The notes below the pieces were generated by a model. It was not told where the DNA came from. It ran no database searches and was given only the letters and a program-made list of their open reading frames with translations. The position numbers were made by a program, and so were the translations under genes. A DNA stretch of 62,500 bases, from assembly GCA_946482595.1 (NCBI GenBank), contig CAMLSD010000015.1, positions 1-62,500 on the forward strand. The letters are read 5' to 3'. The stretch comes from an uncultured Comamonadaceae bacterium (GTDB lineage Bacteria; Pseudomonadota; Gammaproteobacteria; Burkholderiales; Burkholderiaceae). The first letter of the stretch is position 1. The number at the start of each line of letters is the position of its first letter. Shown one piece after another: positions 1 through 9,423 of the stretch.

Positions 1-872
1 GCCGCATAGAACTCCATCATCGTGAACTCGGGGTTGTGCCGGACCGAGATGCCTTCGTTGCGGAAGTTGCGGTTGATCTCGAACACCCGCTCGAAACCAC
101 CGACGACCAGGCGCTTGAGATAGAGCTCGGGCGCGATGCGCAGGAACATCTGCTGGTCCAGCGCGTTGTGGTGCGTCACGAAGGGCTTGGCGTTGGCCCC
201 CCCCGGGATGGGGTGCAGCATCGGGGTCTCGACCTCCAGGAAGCCGTTGTCGACCATGAAGCTGCGGATCGACGAGACGGCCTTGCTGCGTGCGGCAAAG
301 CGGTGGCGCGCGGCCTCGTCGGTGATCAGGTCGACATAGCGCTGGCGGTACTTCTGCTCCTGGTCGGTCATGCCGTGGAACTTGTCCGGCAGCGGGCGCA
401 GGCTCTTGGTCAGCAGGCGCAGCGCGGTGACGCGCACCGACAGCTCGCCGGTCTTGGTCTTGAACAGCAGGCCTTCGGCGCCGAGGATGTCGCCCAGGTC
501 CCAGTGCTTGAAGGCGTTGTAGACCTCTTCGCCCAGGGCATCGCGGGTGATGAACAGCTGGATGCGGCTGCCCGTGGCACCGAGCGAGCCGTCCTGCAGC
601 GTGCCGAAACTGGCCTTGCCCATCACGCGCTTGAGCATCAGGCGGCCGGCCACGCTCACGCGCAGGTTGCGCGCTTCCAGCGTCTCGTTGTCGAGGTCGC
701 CGAACTCGGCGATCAGCGCATCGGCATGGTGCTGGGGCTTGAAGTCGTTCGGAAAGGCCACGCCCTGGCGGCGCACGGCGGCGAGTTTCTCGCGGCGCTC
801 TGCAATCAGCTGGTTGGCGTCGGCGGCCTGGACAGGGTGTGCAGGCGTGGCAGGCGTCGCGGAATCGGTCAT
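1..872 (-). CDS. lysS: Lysyl-tRNA synthetase, class II (5' part only)
   Basis: Charges tRNA-Lys with lysine in the cytoplasm. The frame runs off the left edge, so about 290 of the usual roughly 500 residues are present. The N-terminal OB-fold anticodon-binding part spans about residues 50-170. The class II motif 2 region ([17 protein letters not shown]) sits near residues 258-275 and is followed by the typical [12 protein letters not shown]. The start is the ATG at 872-870, giving [12 protein letters not shown] -10-like TAAAAT lies 27 bases upstream. The gene is divergent from the polysaccharide cluster and unrelated to it in function. Confidence 0.95.
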   Translation of the reverse strand, partial: MTDSATPATPAHPVQAADANQLIAERREKLAAVRRQGVAFPNDFKPQHHADALIAEFGDLDNETLEARNLRVSVAGRLMLKRVMGKASFGTLQDGSLGATGSRIQLFITRDALGEEVYNAFKHWDLGDILGAEGLLFKTKTGELSVRVTALRLLTKSLRPLPDKFHGMTDQEQKYRQRYVDLITDEAARHRFAARSKAVSSIRSFMVDNGFLEVETPMLHPIPGGANAKPFVTHHNALDQQMFLRIAPELYLKRLVVGGFERVFEINRNFRNEGISVRHNPEFTMMEFYA

Positions 873-898
873 GGCGGGCTCAGGCTTGAAAACCGGCG

Positions 899-928
899 AT
901 TTTACCGGGCCGGGGTGCGGCGTATCAT
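899..928. promoter_or_regulatory. Divergent -10-like elements between lysS and the polysaccharide cluster
   Basis: On the minus strand TAAAAT (904-899) is followed by CGCCGG and lies 27 bases before the lysS start. On the plus strand TATCAT (923-928) is followed by CGCGCCACC and lies 37 bases before the flippase gene. Neither has a convincing -35. The same TAnnAT-CGCC pattern recurs before other genes in the window. Assignment as promoters is inference. Confidence 0.4.
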
Positions 929-964
929 CGCGCCACCTCGCGCCGGGCTCCCGCGTCGCCATCC

Positions 965-2269
965 ATGTTCACATCCTCCCTTGCTCGCGGCGCCGTTGCC
1001 AACTTCCTGACCCGCCTGCTGGCCGTGCTCCTGGGCCTGGCGCTGATGGCCGTGGTCGCCCGCCAGGGCCCGTCCGCCCAGGGCGTGTTTTCGTTGATGG
1101 TGGCCACCGAGGCGGTGTTTGCCGCGCTGTTCTCGGGCTTTGGCCTCGTGCTGGCCCGGCAGGTCTCGCACCATGGCGACGACCCCCGGCCCTGGCTGGG
1201 CGGGGCGCTGCTGCTGGCCGGGCTGGCCGGGCTGGCCGGTGCGGCGTTGCTGGCGCTGGCCGGCCGCTGGCTGGCGGGCGAGCCCGCCTATGCCTACCTG
1301 CCCTGGCTGGCGGCGGCCGCCACCTTCCTGCTGTTCACGCCCACGGTGTCGGGCCTGTACCTGGGGCAGGGTCGCATGGGCCCGGTCAATGTGCTGAGCG
1401 TGCTGCCCTCGCTGCTGACGCTGCTGGTGCTGGCGCTCACCTGGGCCGCCACGGGTGGGCTCACGCTGGTGCAGGTGCTGGTCATCTGGCTCGCGGCGCG
1501 TGCGGCGGTCGGGGTGGGTGCGGCGCTGCATGCGCGCCATCGCTTCGGCACCGAAGGCCCGCGGTTGCACCTGTGGGCCGCGCAGGCGCGGTTCTGCGCG
1601 ATCCTGGGACTCACCAACCTGATCAGCTGGCTGAACTACCGGGTGGACCTGTTCATCGTCGAACGCCTGGTCGGGCTGGACAGCGCCGGTGTCTATGCGG
1701 TGGCCGTGACGGTGGCCGAGCTGCTGTGGTTCGTGTCGTCGGCCGTCAGCACGGCGGCCTATGCGCGCATCGGCTCGCCCGACCGGGCACAGGCGGCGGC
1801 GCTCACGGTGCGTGTGGTGCACCTGAACCTGGCCGTGCTGCTGCTGGTGTCGCCGGTGCTGGTGGGCCTGGCCTGGTGGGGCCTGCCGCGGGTGTTCGGG
1901 CCGGCCTACGCGGCCTCGCTGCCGCTGCTGGTGCTGCTGCTGCCGGGCGTGTGGGCCTATGCCAGTGCCTCCACGCTGTCGGCCTTCTACACCAACCACC
2001 TGGGCCAGCCGCGCCTGTCGGCCGCGGTGGCCGGCACCTCCATGCTGATCAATGTGGCCGTGTGCCTGTGGCTGGTGCCGCGCCTGGGGGCTCAGGGTGG
2101 GGCGGTGGCCACCTCGGTGTCGTATCTGCTGGCCATCGCCTGGGGGGTGGCGCTGTTCCGCCGGCATGCCGGCCTGAGCTGGGCGCAGGTGCTTCGCCCC
2201 GATGCGGCGCGGCTGCGTGCCGACCTGCTGGCCTTCCGCCCCGGGCGCATGACCCGGGCGGGCCGTTAG
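965..2269 (+). CDS. Polysaccharide (Wzx-type) lipid-linked oligosaccharide flippase
   Basis: A 434-residue protein that is almost entirely membrane segments, about 12, beginning with a short basic stretch ([19 protein letters not shown]). This fits the MATE/PST polysaccharide-transporter family, which flips undecaprenyl-linked glycans to the periplasmic face. The segment with [23 protein letters not shown] near residues 215-237 is typical of the family. It is the first gene of the cluster and is followed 27 bases later by an acyltransferase. No polymerase gene accompanies it here. Family is clear; substrate is unknown. Confidence 0.85.
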   Translation: MFTSSLARGAVANFLTRLLAVLLGLALMAVVARQGPSAQGVFSLMVATEAVFAALFSGFGLVLARQVSHHGDDPRPWLGGALLLAGLAGLAGAALLALAGRWLAGEPAYAYLPWLAAAATFLLFTPTVSGLYLGQGRMGPVNVLSVLPSLLTLLVLALTWAATGGLTLVQVLVIWLAARAAVGVGAALHARHRFGTEGPRLHLWAAQARFCAILGLTNLISWLNYRVDLFIVERLVGLDSAGVYAVAVTVAELLWFVSSAVSTAAYARIGSPDRAQAAALTVRVVHLNLAVLLLVSPVLVGLAWWGLPRVFGPAYAASLPLLVLLLPGVWAYASASTLSAFYTNHLGQPRLSAAVAGTSMLINVAVCLWLVPRLGAQGGAVATSVSYLLAIAWGVALFRRHAGLSWAQVLRPDAARLRADLLAFRPGRMTRAGR

Positions 2270-2296
2270 ACTGTCGCGCCATCCCGCCCCCGTGCC

Positions 2297-2896
2297 ATGC
2301 TGAAGTCCCTCCTGTCCCGTGCCCTGCGCCGCCTGCTGCGGCCGCGTATCGTCTATGGCCTGCGTCGCCATGACGGCCGCTGGCTGCCCCACACGCGGGT
2401 GAGCACGGCCAGCGATCTGGGCGACACGGCCGGGCTGGACATCGAAGACCATGTCTACATCGGCCATTTCAACCTGATCGACGCCTCCGGGGGGCTGTAC
2501 CTCGGTGAAGGCACGCAGGTCACCAGCCACGTCAGCATCCTCACGCACAGCAGCCACCGCGCGGTGCGCCTGATGGGGCGCCGCTACTGGGGCCACCCGG
2601 CGCCGGTGGGCATGGTGCGGGCTTCGACGCACATCGGGCCCTATTGTTTCATCGGGGCGCATTCGGTCGTGATGCCCGGCTCGCGCCTGGGGCGGGGCGT
2701 GCTGGTGCGGGCTCACAGCTATGTCGACGGCGAGTTTCCGGACTACGCCGTGATCGCCGGTCAGCCCGCACGGGTGGTCGGCGACGTGCGCGAACTCGAC
2801 GCCGACTGGCTCGCCCGGCACCCCGAACTCGCAGCACACTACGCCGGTGACGGCAGTGGCCTGGGCCACCCTCGTGGCGGCGGAGGGCAGGCATGA
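2297..2896 (+). CDS. Hexapeptide-repeat (WcaF-like) acyltransferase
   Basis: 199 residues. The middle and C-terminal parts carry imperfect hexapeptide repeats of a left-handed beta helix (IEDHVYIGHFNLIDASGG, then HIGPYCFIGAHSVVMPGSRLG, then YAVIAGQPARVVGD). These are the marks of the maltose/galactoside O-acetyltransferase group, and His and Asn/Gln residues fit acetyl-CoA transfer. It probably acetylates a sugar of the surface polysaccharide. The stop overlaps the start of the next glycosyltransferase by 4 bases, so the two are translationally coupled. The acceptor sugar is not known. Confidence 0.8.
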   Translation: MLKSLLSRALRRLLRPRIVYGLRRHDGRWLPHTRVSTASDLGDTAGLDIEDHVYIGHFNLIDASGGLYLGEGTQVTSHVSILTHSSHRAVRLMGRRYWGHPAPVGMVRASTHIGPYCFIGAHSVVMPGSRLGRGVLVRAHSYVDGEFPDYAVIAGQPARVVGDVRELDADWLARHPELAAHYAGDGSGLGHPRGGGGQA

Positions 2897-3993
2897 CCGG
2901 CTCGCCGGGGCACATCCTCTTCATGGGCGATGCCTGCAGCGTGCACACGCAGCGCTGGGTCTCGGCCATGGCCGGGCGCGGCTGGCGCTGCACGGTGGTC
3001 TCGCGCCAGGCGGCCGACATCGCCGGCGCAACGGTGCACGCGCTGGACACCCCCGACGGCTCCTGGCCGTGGTTTGCCGCCGTGCCGCGCGTGCGCGCGC
3101 TGGCCCGTGCACTGGCCCCCGACCTGGTTCACGGCCACTACATCACCTCGTACGGCATGTGGGCGGCCAGCTGCGGCCGACGCCCGCTCGTGCTCAGCGC
3201 CTGGGGCTCGGACATCCTGGTGTCGCCCCACGCCAGCCGGCTGGTGCGCTGGCTGACCGGCTGGACGCTGCGACGCGCCCAGTTGATCACCGCCGACAGC
3301 CAGGACACGCTGGCGGCCATTGCCGGGTACGGGCCGCGGGGCCGCCTGGAGCAGGTGCTGTGGGGGGCTGACACCTCACGGTTCCGTCCAGTGGCTGCGG
3401 CCGACAAGGGCGATCGCTTTCGCATCGTGAGCCTGCGGGCCTGGGAGCCGCTGTATCGCATCGACGTCGTGATCGACGCGGTGGCGGCGCTGCTCGACGC
3501 GCTGCCGCACATCCGGGCCCAGGTGGAGCTGCACCTGCTGGGCGGCGGCTCGCAGGAGGACGCGCTGCGCGAGCGCGTGGCGGCGCTCGGCCTCACGCCG
3601 ATCGTGCACTTCCATGGCCGGGTCGACGAGCTGCGCATGGCCGAGCTGGTCAACGCGGCGCACGTGAGCGTGTCCATCCCGCAGAGCGACGCCACCTCGG
3701 TGTCGCTGCTGGAGTCCATGGCGGCCGGCCTGCCGGTGATCGTCTCCGACCTGGCTGCCAACCGGCAATGGGTGGACAGCCGCGGTGGTTTTGTCGTCGA
3801 CGGTGCCAGCGCCTCGGCCGTGGCCCAGGCGCTGCTGGCCCTGGCCAGCCAGCCCTCGCTGGCGCTGGCGATGGGGCGGCACAACCGGGCCGCGGTCGAG
3901 CCCGAGGCGTCGCGGCACGCACAGATGGACCGCATGCATCAGCACTACTGCCGCCTGCTGGCGGACCGGGCTTCGAGCCGGAGGGGGACATGA
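2893..3993 (+). CDS. Glycosyltransferase family 4 (GT-B fold)
   Basis: 366 residues with two Rossmann-like halves. The N-terminal acceptor half begins with HILFMGDACSVHTQRWV. The C-terminal donor half contains a GGGSQEDALRERV loop and the conserved region SDATSVSLLESMAAGLPVIV (about residues 257-276), equivalent to the E-x7-E motif of retaining GT4 enzymes. It adds a sugar from an NDP donor to the lipid-linked glycan at the cytoplasmic membrane face. It overlaps its upstream and downstream neighbours by 4 bases each (ATGA), so it belongs to one operon. Confidence 0.85.
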   Translation: MTGSPGHILFMGDACSVHTQRWVSAMAGRGWRCTVVSRQAADIAGATVHALDTPDGSWPWFAAVPRVRALARALAPDLVHGHYITSYGMWAASCGRRPLVLSAWGSDILVSPHASRLVRWLTGWTLRRAQLITADSQDTLAAIAGYGPRGRLEQVLWGADTSRFRPVAAADKGDRFRIVSLRAWEPLYRIDVVIDAVAALLDALPHIRAQVELHLLGGGSQEDALRERVAALGLTPIVHFHGRVDELRMAELVNAAHVSVSIPQSDATSVSLLESMAAGLPVIVSDLAANRQWVDSRGGFVVDGASASAVAQALLALASQPSLALAMGRHNRAAVEPEASRHAQMDRMHQHYCRLLADRASSRRGT

Positions 3994-5009
3994 ACCACAT
4001 CGTTTCGGTGATCGTGCCGTGCCGCAACGAGGCAGCGCACATCGAGGCCTTCTGCACGTCGGTGGCATCCCAGCACCTGTGGCCGGGCTGGACGCTCGAA
4101 GTCGTGATCGCCGACGGCATGAGCGACGACGGCACCTCCGAAATGCTGCGCCAGCTGGCCCGCGACGACCCGAGTTTCGTGGTGATCGACAACCCCGGGC
4201 GCATCGTGTCGGCCGGCCTGAACCTCGCGCTCAAGCAGGCGCGCGGCGACGTGATCGTGCGCATGGACGTGCACACCACCTATGCGCCCGACTACATCGC
4301 CCAGTCGCTGGCCGCGCTGGAGGCGTCCGGGGCCGACAACGTCGGCGGGCCGTGGCGCGCACAGGCCGAAAGCGGCATGCAGGGCGCCATCGCTGCGGCC
4401 TTCCAGTCGCGCTGGCTGGCCGGTGGGGCGCGCTCGCGCCAGCTCAACTACGACGGGTGGGTCGACACGGTCTATCTGGGGTGCTGGCCCCGATCAACCT
4501 TCGAGCGGTTCGGTGGTTTCGACGAGAACCTGGTGCGCAACCAGGACGACGAGCACAACCTGCGCATCGTGCGCGGCGGCGGGCGCATCTGGCAGTCGTC
4601 GGCCATCCGTTCGGCCTACCGGCCGCGCGAGGCGGTCGGGGCCCTGTTCCGCCAGTACCTCCAGTACGGCTACTGGAAGCCGTTTGTCGTGCGCAAGCAT
4701 GGGCAGGCGGCCTCGGCGCGGCACCTGATTCCGGGGCTGTTCGTGATGGCGCTGCTCATCACGGCACTGCTGACGCTGGTGGGCCTGCCGCACCTGGTGT
4801 GGGGCGCGCTGGCGGCGGCCTATGGCGCGATGGCGCTGGTCGCCTCGGTCGGCATTGCTGCACGCACCCGCTGGGCCTATGTCTGGCGGCTGCCGTTCGT
4901 GATCGGCGCCTACCACTTCGGCTACGGCATCGGCTCCATCCTGGGGTGGTTCGACGTGTTGCGTGGCGTGAAGGACGGCAACATGCGATTCGCCCGGCTC
5001 ACCCGCTGA
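3990..5009 (+). CDS. Glycosyltransferase family 2 with C-terminal membrane segments
   Basis: 339 residues. The start is the ATG at 3990 overlapping the preceding stop (ATGA). The N-terminal GT-A domain opens with VSVIVPCRNEAAHIEAF, has ADGMSDDGT, and a DxD-like VRMDVH near residue 92. The later NQDDEHNLRIV matches the ED-type catalytic motif. Two membrane helices follow at about 245-310. This is the ExoA/succinoglycan-type arrangement of an inverting transferase working on lipid-linked sugar. The specific sugar cannot be read from the sequence. Confidence 0.85.
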   Translation: MNHIVSVIVPCRNEAAHIEAFCTSVASQHLWPGWTLEVVIADGMSDDGTSEMLRQLARDDPSFVVIDNPGRIVSAGLNLALKQARGDVIVRMDVHTTYAPDYIAQSLAALEASGADNVGGPWRAQAESGMQGAIAAAFQSRWLAGGARSRQLNYDGWVDTVYLGCWPRSTFERFGGFDENLVRNQDDEHNLRIVRGGGRIWQSSAIRSAYRPREAVGALFRQYLQYGYWKPFVVRKHGQAASARHLIPGLFVMALLITALLTLVGLPHLVWGALAAAYGAMALVASVGIAARTRWAYVWRLPFVIGAYHFGYGIGSILGWFDVLRGVKDGNMRFARLTR

Positions 5010-5014
5010 CCGCC

Positions 5015-5725
5015 ATGGCACCGCCCGCAGCCGACCATGACGAAACCGCAGGTGTGCGCGAGCGCTATGCGCGGCGTGCCGCCCAGGACTGGCGCTACAG
5101 CCTGCTCAATCCGTCGGCGCTGCTGGCGGCGCAGGAGCGCCAGCGCGCGATCGCGGCGCTGATGCATCGCCTGGGGCGGCTCGATCTGGCCGAACTCGAT
5201 CTGGTGGAGGTGGGCTGCGGCACCGGCGGCAACCTGCTCGAATGGCTGCGCATGGGTGGTGCACCGCAGCGCCTGACCGGCATCGAGCTGCTGCCCGAGC
5301 GCGCCCGTGCGGCCCGCGAGTGCCTGCCGCAGGCGGTGCGCCTGATCGAGGGCGACGCCACGACCGCGGCGATCGCCGCGCACAGCCAGGACGTGGTCTA
5401 CCAGTCCACCGTCTTCTCGTCGCTGCTCGACGACACCTTCCAGCAGCGCCTGGCCCAGGCCATGTGGGGCTGGTTGCGCCCGGGTGGCGGGGTGCTGTGG
5501 TACGACTTCCGCTACGACAACCCGCGCAATGCCGACGTGCGCGGCGTGAGCATCGAGCGCATCCGCGAACTGTTCCCGCACGGCCGGCTGCAATGGCGGC
5601 GCGTCACGCTGGCGCCGCCGCTGAACCGGCTCGTCACCCGGGTGCATCCGTCGCTGTATGCTTTGTTCAACACCCTGCCCTGGTTGCGCACCCATGTGCT
5701 CGCCTGGGTCGAGAAACCGCTGTGA
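5015..5725 (+). CDS. SAM-dependent methyltransferase, class I
   Basis: 236 residues. Motif I is [15 protein letters not shown] (about residues 62-76). An acidic residue at the end of strand 2 ([13 protein letters not shown]) and EGDATT fit S-adenosylmethionine binding. It lies between glycosyltransferase and aminotransferase genes, so it probably methylates a sugar or the growing glycan. The ATG at 5015 lies 6 bases after the previous stop. The stop overlaps the GTG start of the next gene. Confidence 0.8.
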   Translation: MAPPAADHDETAGVRERYARRAAQDWRYSLLNPSALLAAQERQRAIAALMHRLGRLDLAELDLVEVGCGTGGNLLEWLRMGGAPQRLTGIELLPERARAARECLPQAVRLIEGDATTAAIAAHSQDVVYQSTVFSSLLDDTFQQRLAQAMWGWLRPGGGVLWYDFRYDNPRNADVRGVSIERIRELFPHGRLQWRRVTLAPPLNRLVTRVHPSLYALFNTLPWLRTHVLAWVEKPL

Positions 5726-6888
5726 ACGCCCCCGACTTCCTTCCCTTTGCACTGCCCGAGATCGGCGAGGACGAGATCGCCGAAGTGGTCGACACCCTGC
5801 GCTCGGGCTGGGTCACCACCGGCCCCAAGACGCGCCGTTTCGAAGAGGACTTCATCGGTTTCCTCGGCGGCCCGGACACCGGCCTGCAGGCGATCGCAGT
5901 CAACTCGGCCACCGCCGGGCTGCACCTGGCGCTGGAGGCGCTGGGCATCGGCCCGGGCGACGAGGTCATCACCACCACCCACACCTTCACCGCCACGGCT
6001 GAAGTGGTGCGTTACCTGGGCGCCGATGTGGTGCTGGTCGACATCGACCCGGCCACGCTGTGCATCGACCCCCGGGCGGTCGAGGCGGCCATCACGCCGC
6101 GCACGCGCTGCATCATGCCGGTGCACTATGCGGGGCTCGCGGCCGACATGCCGGCCCTCATCGCGCTGGCCCGCCGCCATGGCCTGAAGATCGTCGAGGA
6201 TGCAGCCCATGCGCTGCCCACCACGGTGGGCGGCCAGCTGGTGGGCACGCTGGGCACCGATGCCACCGTGTTCAGCTTCTATGCCAACAAGACCATCACC
6301 ACCGGCGAGGGCGGCATGCTGGTCACGCGCGACCCCGAACTGGCGCGCCGCGCCCGCGTGATGCGCCTGCACGGCATGAGCCGGGATGCGTTCGATCGCT
6401 TCACCGCCAAGGTGCCGAGCTGGTACTACGAGATCGTCGCCCCGGGCTTCAAGTACAACCTGACCGACATCGCGGCGGCGCTGGGCCTGCACCAGTTGCG
6501 GCGCGCGCGAGACTTCCAGCTCAAGCGCGAAGCCCTGGCCGCGCAGTACGACCAGGCCCTCGCGGGCCTGCCGCTGACGTTGCCGCCGCGGCCCGCCGAG
6601 GGCGAGCTGCATGCCTGGCATCTGTACGTGGTGCGGCTGGACGATGCCGCACCGATCAGCCGTGATGCCTTCATCGACGGCCTGTATGCACGCGGCATCG
6701 GTTGCAGCGTGCACTACATCCCGCTGCACCTGCATCCGTACTGGCGCGACCGCTACGGCCTGCAGCCCGCACAGTTCCCGCACAGCCAGCGCGCCTATGA
6801 GCGCATGGTGAGCCTGCCGCTCTACACCCGCATGGGCGAGGCCGACGTGATGCGTGTGGCCGCTGCGGCACGCGAGCTGCTGGGCTGA
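5722..6888 (+). CDS. DegT/DnrJ/EryC1/StrS-family sugar aminotransferase
   Basis: 388 residues. GTG start at 5722, overlapping the preceding TGA as GTGA. It is a PLP-dependent aminotransferase for NDP-4-keto-6-deoxysugars. Seen: the N-terminal [28 protein letters not shown], and [15 protein letters not shown], where the Lys should form the Schiff base. C-terminal [10 protein letters not shown] and [11 protein letters not shown] are typical of the family. With the membrane dehydratase at 7516 it could form a UDP-4-amino-4,6-dideoxysugar (PglE/PseC-like chemistry). That pairing is inference. Confidence 0.9.
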   Translation: MNAPDFLPFALPEIGEDEIAEVVDTLRSGWVTTGPKTRRFEEDFIGFLGGPDTGLQAIAVNSATAGLHLALEALGIGPGDEVITTTHTFTATAEVVRYLGADVVLVDIDPATLCIDPRAVEAAITPRTRCIMPVHYAGLAADMPALIALARRHGLKIVEDAAHALPTTVGGQLVGTLGTDATVFSFYANKTITTGEGGMLVTRDPELARRARVMRLHGMSRDAFDRFTAKVPSWYYEIVAPGFKYNLTDIAAALGLHQLRRARDFQLKREALAAQYDQALAGLPLTLPPRPAEGELHAWHLYVVRLDDAAPISRDAFIDGLYARGIGCSVHYIPLHLHPYWRDRYGLQPAQFPHSQRAYERMVSLPLYTRMGEADVMRVAAAARELLG

Positions 6889-6899
6889 AGAGGGCAGGG

Positions 6900-7496
6900 A
6901 TGGCCAAGCGTCTGATCGACATGCTGCTCGCGGCCGTGGGCCTGCTGCTGCTGTCGCCGCTGCTGCTGGCCATCGCGGTGTGGATCCGGCTGGATTCACC
7001 CGGGCCGGTGTTCTTCCGCCAGGAGCGTGTGGGCCTGCGCGGAAGGCCGTTTCGCATCCACAAGTTCCGCACCATGCACCACGGCGCCGACCGCGCCGGG
7101 CCGCAGATCACCGTGGGTGAAGACCGGCGCATCACCCGCGCCGGGGCCTGGTTGCGCAGCACCAAGCTCGACGAGCTGCCCCAGCTGATCGACGTGCTGC
7201 AAGGCACGATGAGCCTGGTCGGCCCGCGCCCTGAAGTGCCGCGGTATGTGGCCCACTATCCGCAGGCGGTGCGCGACAAGGTGTTGTCGGTGCGCCCCGG
7301 CATCACCGACATCGCCTCGATCGAATACCGACGCGAAAGCGAACTGCTGGCCCGGGCGGCCGACCCCGAGCGCACCTACGTCGAGCAGGTGCTGCCGCAC
7401 AAGCTGCGTTTTGCCGAGCAGTACGTCGACTCCGCCTCGCTGTGGCTGGACCTGCGCCTGATGTGGCGCACGCTCGTGGCCGTGATCCACCACTGA
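6900..7496 (+). CDS. Initiating sugar transferase (polyprenyl-phosphate phosphoglycosyl transferase)
   Basis: 198 residues, the compact PglC/EpsL-like type. One N-terminal re-entrant membrane helix (residues 8-30) is followed by SPGPVFFRQERVG and FRIHKFRTM, then TKLDELPQLIDVL and MSLVGPRPEVPRY, the signature of monotopic phosphoglycosyl transferases. It moves a phospho-sugar from UDP-sugar to undecaprenyl phosphate and so starts the glycan. It lies 11 bases after the aminotransferase, consistent with use of an amino-deoxysugar as first residue. Confidence 0.9.
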   Translation: MAKRLIDMLLAAVGLLLLSPLLLAIAVWIRLDSPGPVFFRQERVGLRGRPFRIHKFRTMHHGADRAGPQITVGEDRRITRAGAWLRSTKLDELPQLIDVLQGTMSLVGPRPEVPRYVAHYPQAVRDKVLSVRPGITDIASIEYRRESELLARAADPERTYVEQVLPHKLRFAEQYVDSASLWLDLRLMWRTLVAVIHH

Positions 7497-7515
7497 GGCA
7501 AGGGCAAGGCACCGC

Positions 7516-9417
7516 ATGTTCTGGCATCGACTCAATTCCCTGCTGACCCGCCTGCGCGTGCATCGCTGGACGCTGTCGCTGCTCGTCGATGCGGTCGTCA
7601 TCCTGGCCTGCTGGAACATCACCTACCTGTTCCGCCTGGGTTTCGAGCGCTGGCTCAGCGCACGCGCCGACTATGACGGCTGGGTGATCGCCGGTCTCGT
7701 GGTGCTGTACCTGGTGGTCTTCATCGCCACCGGTGTGCCGCGCGCAATGTGGCGTTTCTCGGGTTTTGGCGACATCCAGCGCCTGGCGCTGGCCTGTGCG
7801 ATGGCCGGTGCGCTGGGGGCCAGTGCGGTGCTGATGGCTCAGCTCACGCAGGTGCCGCGTGCGGTCCTGGCGCTGCATCCGGTGGTCACGCTGATGGGCC
7901 TGTGTGTGGTGCGCATTGCCTATCGCATGCTGTACGAGCACATGCGCAGCCGCATTTCAGGGCGCGACGACATCAGCCGCCGGGCTCTGGTGCTGGGGGC
8001 CGGCGATGCGGCCCGCAGGCTGCTGGCGGGCATCCAGCATGACGGCTGGGTGGTGGTGGGGCTGCTCGACGACGACCCGCTCAAGCACGGTGCGCGTGTG
8101 GCCGGTGTGCCGGTGCTCGGTGCACTGGACGACGTGGCGGCCCAGGCCGCGCGGCTGTCCGTCACGCATGTGGTCGTGGCGATGCCGGGGGCGCGGGCCG
8201 CGCAGCGCCGCAGGGCCATCGAGCTGGCCAGCGGCTGTGGCCTGCCGGTGCTGACCGTGCCGTCGGCCCAGGAGCTGCGCGAGGGCTCGCAGGTGAGCCG
8301 CGTGCGCGACATCGAGCCCGAAGACCTGCTCGGCCGCGAGCCGGTGCAGCTCGACGAAGCCGGCATCGCCGATTCACTGGTCGGGCAGACCGTGCTGATC
8401 ACCGGGGCCGGCGGGTCGATCGGCTCCGAGCTGTGCCGCCAGGTGGCGCGCTATGGCCCGGCACGGCTGGTGCTGTACGAGCAGAGCGAGTTTGCGCTCT
8501 ACCGCATCGAGCAGGAGCTGTCCGAGCTGTTCCCGCACCTGCCGCTGGTGCGCCTGATCGGCGACGTGCGCGACCTGGCGCACCTGCGGCACACCTTCCA
8601 GCGTGTGCGCCCGCAGGTGGTGTTCCATGCGGCGGCCTACAAGCATGTGCCGCTGATGGAGGAGCTCAATGCCTGGGCGGCGCTGCACAACAACACGCTG
8701 GGCACCTACCACACGGCCCTGGCGGCGGCCGAGTGCGGGGCGCGGCGCTTTGTGCTCATCTCCACCGACAAGGCCGTCAATCCGACCAACGTGATGGGCG
8801 CCACCAAGCGGGCGGCCGAGATGGTGCTGTCCCACCTGTCGACGCAGGGCCATGCGACGAAGTTCATGGCAGTGCGGTTCGGCAACGTGCTGGGCTCCAG
8901 CGGCAGCGTGATCCCGAAGTTCAAGGAGCAGATCGCGCGCGGCGGCCCGGTCACGGTGACCCACCCCGAGATCACCCGCTACTTCATGACGATTCCCGAG
9001 GCGGCCCGGCTGGTGATCCAGGCGGCTGCCATCGGCGAAACCGGCCAGGTCTATGTGCTCGACATGGGCGAGTCGGTGCGCATCACCCAGCTCGCCGAAG
9101 ACCTGATCCGGCTGTCGGGGCACACGCTGGAGGACATCCCGATCGTCTTCACCGGCCTGCGCCCCGGCGAAAAGCTGTATGAAGAGCTGCTGGCCGATGC
9201 CGACACCAGCGTGCCCACCGCGTTCGAGCGCCTGCGCATCGCGCGCTTGCTGCACGACGCCGGGCGCACCACGGCCGCGGTCACGCAGTTGCTGCAGCGG
9301 GTGCAGGCGTCGGTGCAGGACGGTGGCAGCCTGCCATCCGACGACGAGGTGCGCGACTGGCTGCAGGCACTCGTGCCCGAGTACGGGCCGTCGCCTGCCC
9401 AGCGCGCGGCCGGCTGA
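7516..9417 (+). CDS. Membrane-bound NDP-sugar 4,6-dehydratase (CapD/WbpM/PglF type)
   Basis: 633 residues, full length for the long form. Four or five N-terminal membrane helices (about residues 15-135) precede a first Rossmann-like domain starting LVLGAGDAARRLL (about 158). The catalytic SDR domain has GAGGSIGSELC (about 296) and FHAAAYKHVPLMEE. Its catalytic stretch is STDKAVNPTNVMGATKR (about 415), where MGATKR replaces the usual YxxxK. It converts UDP-GlcNAc-type sugars to 4-keto-6-deoxy forms that feed the aminotransferase upstream. Confidence 0.92.
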   Translation: MFWHRLNSLLTRLRVHRWTLSLLVDAVVILACWNITYLFRLGFERWLSARADYDGWVIAGLVVLYLVVFIATGVPRAMWRFSGFGDIQRLALACAMAGALGASAVLMAQLTQVPRAVLALHPVVTLMGLCVVRIAYRMLYEHMRSRISGRDDISRRALVLGAGDAARRLLAGIQHDGWVVVGLLDDDPLKHGARVAGVPVLGALDDVAAQAARLSVTHVVVAMPGARAAQRRRAIELASGCGLPVLTVPSAQELREGSQVSRVRDIEPEDLLGREPVQLDEAGIADSLVGQTVLITGAGGSIGSELCRQVARYGPARLVLYEQSEFALYRIEQELSELFPHLPLVRLIGDVRDLAHLRHTFQRVRPQVVFHAAAYKHVPLMEELNAWAALHNNTLGTYHTALAAAECGARRFVLISTDKAVNPTNVMGATKRAAEMVLSHLSTQGHATKFMAVRFGNVLGSSGSVIPKFKEQIARGGPVTVTHPEITRYFMTIPEAARLVIQAAAIGETGQVYVLDMGESVRITQLAEDLIRLSGHTLEDIPIVFTGLRPGEKLYEELLADADTSVPTAFERLRIARLLHDAGRTTAAVTQLLQRVQASVQDGGSLPSDDEVRDWLQALVPEYGPSPAQRAAG

Positions 9418-9423
9418 GCGACG

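Noticed and set aside
902..2869. Long minus-strand frame opposite the flippase and acyltransferase genes
   Set aside because: His/Gln/Arg-rich shadow of genes with clear membrane helices and hexapeptide repeats on the other strand.
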